From: Thiomicrorhabdus sp.
GTDB taxonomy: Bacteria > Pseudomonadota > Gammaproteobacteria > Thiomicrospirales > Thiomicrospiraceae
Length of the DNA: 7,298 nt
Direction of reading: 5' to 3'
NCBI GenBank assembly: GCA_015488565.1
Contig: WFNQ01000050.1
Span: 1 to 7,298, forward strand
Below are positions 6,590-7,298 of this stretch, piece after piece (positions within the stretch are counted from its first letter, which is position 1; each line of letters starts with the position of its first letter). The notes under the pieces are model-generated. The model saw nothing but the letters and a program-made list of their open reading frames with translations. It was not told the DNA's origin and ran no database searches. The translations under genes were made by a program, and so were the position numbers.

Positions 6590-6596
6590 AAGGAGG
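6590..6596 (+). promoter_or_regulatory. Ribosome binding site that supports the TTG start of csoS4A
   Basis: AAGGAGG is a near-perfect Shine-Dalgarno seven bases before TTG 6604. It lies in the 19-base gap after csoSCA. No in-frame ATG lies near, so this site is the main reason to accept TTG. Confidence 0.8.
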
Positions 6597-6603
6597 GGTT
6601 CAG

Positions 6604-6882
6604 TTGAAGATTTTTAAGGTTGAAAGTACGCTGGTCTCTACTAATCGTATTGCCAGCTTGGAACATAAGCCCTTACTGGTTCTAACAGAAAAGCCTGGTG
6701 GTACGCCGATGGTTGCCGTTGACCCTATTGGATGTACACCTGGTGACTGGGTTTTATGTGTCGGAAGTTCTGCTGCACGAGATGCGAGTGGGATTAAAGG
6801 GTATCCTAGTGACTTAACCATTGTTGGGATTATTGACAAATGGAAGGGAGTCGCAGATGGAGATTCATCAGGTTCAAGGTAA
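6604..6882 (+). CDS. csoS4A: Carboxysome vertex protein CsoS4A (EutN/CcmL pentamer)
   Basis: The 92-residue product belongs to the bacterial microcompartment vertex family (EutN/CcmL), whose pentamers close the twelve corners of the icosahedral shell. The N-terminal MKIFKVESTLVST strand, the VAVDPIGCTPGDW turn (near 38-50), the LCVGSSAAR segment and the C-terminal LTIVGIIDKW strand are family signatures shared with the next gene. The start is TTG, supported by AAGGAGG. After the fold ends near Trp80 there is a short Gly/Ser/Asp-rich tail, GVADGDSSGSR, encoded in the stretch that contains the ribosome binding site and start of csoS4B, so its sequence may be dictated by the overlap. The two copies are distinguished by order, A preceding B, as in other cso operons. 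Confidence 0.93.
   Translation: MKIFKVESTLVSTNRIASLEHKPLLVLTEKPGGTPMVAVDPIGCTPGDWVLCVGSSAARDASGIKGYPSDLTIVGIIDKWKGVADGDSSGSR
6844..6850 (+). promoter_or_regulatory. Ribosome binding site of csoS4B inside csoS4A
   Basis: AAGGGAG lies six bases before ATG 6857 and is wholly within the csoS4A coding sequence. It identifies 6857 as the csoS4B start rather than the in-frame ATG at 6821, which lies upstream and would add 12 residues unlike the family. Confidence 0.75.
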
Positions 6883-7102
6883 TTTGATCTTGACTAGTCG
6901 ACACAAAGGCATGGGATTGTTGCCTGCAAAAGTATTAAAAAGTGCTTCTGGCTCAACGTTAGTCGCACTGGATCCAATTGGTGTGAGAGCGGGAGATTGG
7001 GTCTTTACGATTGCAAACTCCTCGGCACGAAGTGCGACGGGAGATGAGAGTATTTTAACGGATTTAACGGTTGGTGGCATTATTGATAACTGGCCACAGT
7101 AA
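6857..7102 (+). CDS. csoS4B: Carboxysome vertex protein CsoS4B (EutN/CcmL pentamer)
   Basis: The 81-residue product is the second pentameric vertex protein of the alpha-carboxysome shell. It repeats the landmarks of its neighbour: an N-terminal strand MEIHQVQGNLILT, LVALDPIGVRAGDW (35-48), the FTIANSSARSA segment (50-60) and the terminal LTVGGIIDNW strand, and it lacks the C-terminal tail of CsoS4A. The ATG at 6857 is preceded by AAGGGAG (6844-6850). The gene begins 26 bases before csoS4A ends, in another frame, so the two are very likely translationally coupled, giving linked low amounts of the two vertex proteins. csoS1 follows after 39 bases. Identity as a vertex protein is secure; the A/B labels rest on gene order. 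Confidence 0.92.
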   Translation: MEIHQVQGNLILTSRHKGMGLLPAKVLKSASGSTLVALDPIGVRAGDWVFTIANSSARSATGDESILTDLTVGGIIDNWPQ

Positions 7103-7141
7103 CGACAATAATTAATATTTGAATGTAACAGGAGAGACAGC

Positions 7142-7298
7142 ATGAGTGAGTACGGAATTGCTTTAGGAATGATTGAAACACGTGGGCTAGTACCTGCAAT
7201 TGAAGCAGCAGATGCAATGACAAAAGCGGCAGAAGTTCGTTTAGTTAGTCGTGAGTTTGTTGGTGGTGGTTATGTAACTATTTTGGTTCGTGGTGAAA
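7142..7298 (+). CDS. csoS1: Major shell protein CsoS1 (BMC-H hexamer), 5' part only
   Basis: The first 52 codons of a BMC-domain shell protein run off the right edge; the complete protein should be near 98-110 residues. GIALGMIETRG (5-15), VPAIEAADAMTKAAEV (17-32) and VGGGYVTILVRG (40-51) are hallmarks of the hexamer-forming CsoS1 proteins that make up the flat facets of the carboxysome shell. AGGAGAG at 7130-7136, five bases before ATG, is strong, fitting the most abundant shell component. Alpha-carboxysome operons often carry two or three nearly identical csoS1 copies in a row; whether more follow cannot be seen here, so A, B or C is not assigned. Confidence 0.95.
   Translation, partial: MSEYGIALGMIETRGLVPAIEAADAMTKAAEVRLVSREFVGGGYVTILVRGE

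Noticed and set aside
6821..6856. Longer csoS4B start at ATG 6821
   Set aside because: It adds 12 residues unlike the vertex family and would extend the csoS4A overlap; AAGGGAG at 6844-6850 points to ATG 6857.
7083..7118. Internal promoter before csoS1 (TTGATA with A/T-rich TAATTA/TAATAT)
   Set aside because: Spacings of 20 or 24 bases do not fit sigma70, and the short gap is simply A/T-rich.
1..7298. Mobile elements, CRISPR arrays, tRNA or rRNA genes
   Set aside because: No terminal inverted repeats, transposase motifs, regular spaced repeats or RNA gene sequences were seen; the window is a standard ordered operon.

Overview
This window holds the 5' two-thirds of an alpha-carboxysome (cso) operon: cbbL, cbbS, csoS2, csoSCA, csoS4A, csoS4B and the start of csoS1, all on the + strand and tightly packed. 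Low-to-moderate GC, form IA RubisCO and this gene order point to a chemolithoautotrophic gammaproteobacterium, most likely a sulfur oxidiser of the Thiomicrospira / Hydrogenovibrio / Thiomicrorhabdus group. The genus is inferred from gene order, base composition and general resemblance, not from a database search.

Layout. Positions 1-102 are the last 33 codons of an unrecognised gene. One base later begins a hexose-6-phosphate mutarotase-like gene (104-997), probably unrelated to carbon fixation. The 226-base gap 998-1223 carries the probable control region of the cso operon: a 6+6 bp dyad (1102-1122) that could be a CbbR site, a sigma70-like promoter (1149-1176), and a short leader ending in a strong ribosome binding site. 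cbbL (1224-2636) and cbbS (2675-3019) encode RubisCO. csoS2 (3054-5054) encodes the disordered scaffold that links RubisCO to the shell. csoSCA (5079-6584) is the carboxysomal carbonic anhydrase. csoS4A (6604-6882) and csoS4B (6857-7102) are pentameric vertex proteins whose genes overlap by 26 bases. csoS1 (7142 to the window end) is the major hexameric shell protein, cut off by the window edge.

How it works together. RubisCO (CbbL8S8) binds the N-terminal repeats of CsoS2. The middle and C-terminal parts of CsoS2 contact the shell of CsoS1 hexamers capped by CsoS4 pentamers. CsoSCA turns imported bicarbonate into CO2 inside the shell.

The system itself is well known. The most notable local details are in csoS2. 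It has a canonical -1 slippery heptamer (A AAT TTT, 4505-4511) followed by a hairpin and by a stop in the -1 frame, which would give a 489-residue CsoS2A next to the 666-residue full form. The scaffold is also compact, with only four M repeats, each with a cysteine pair exactly 18 residues apart. In the operon as a whole, the abundant components start with ATG while the scarce CsoSCA and CsoS4A start with TTG.
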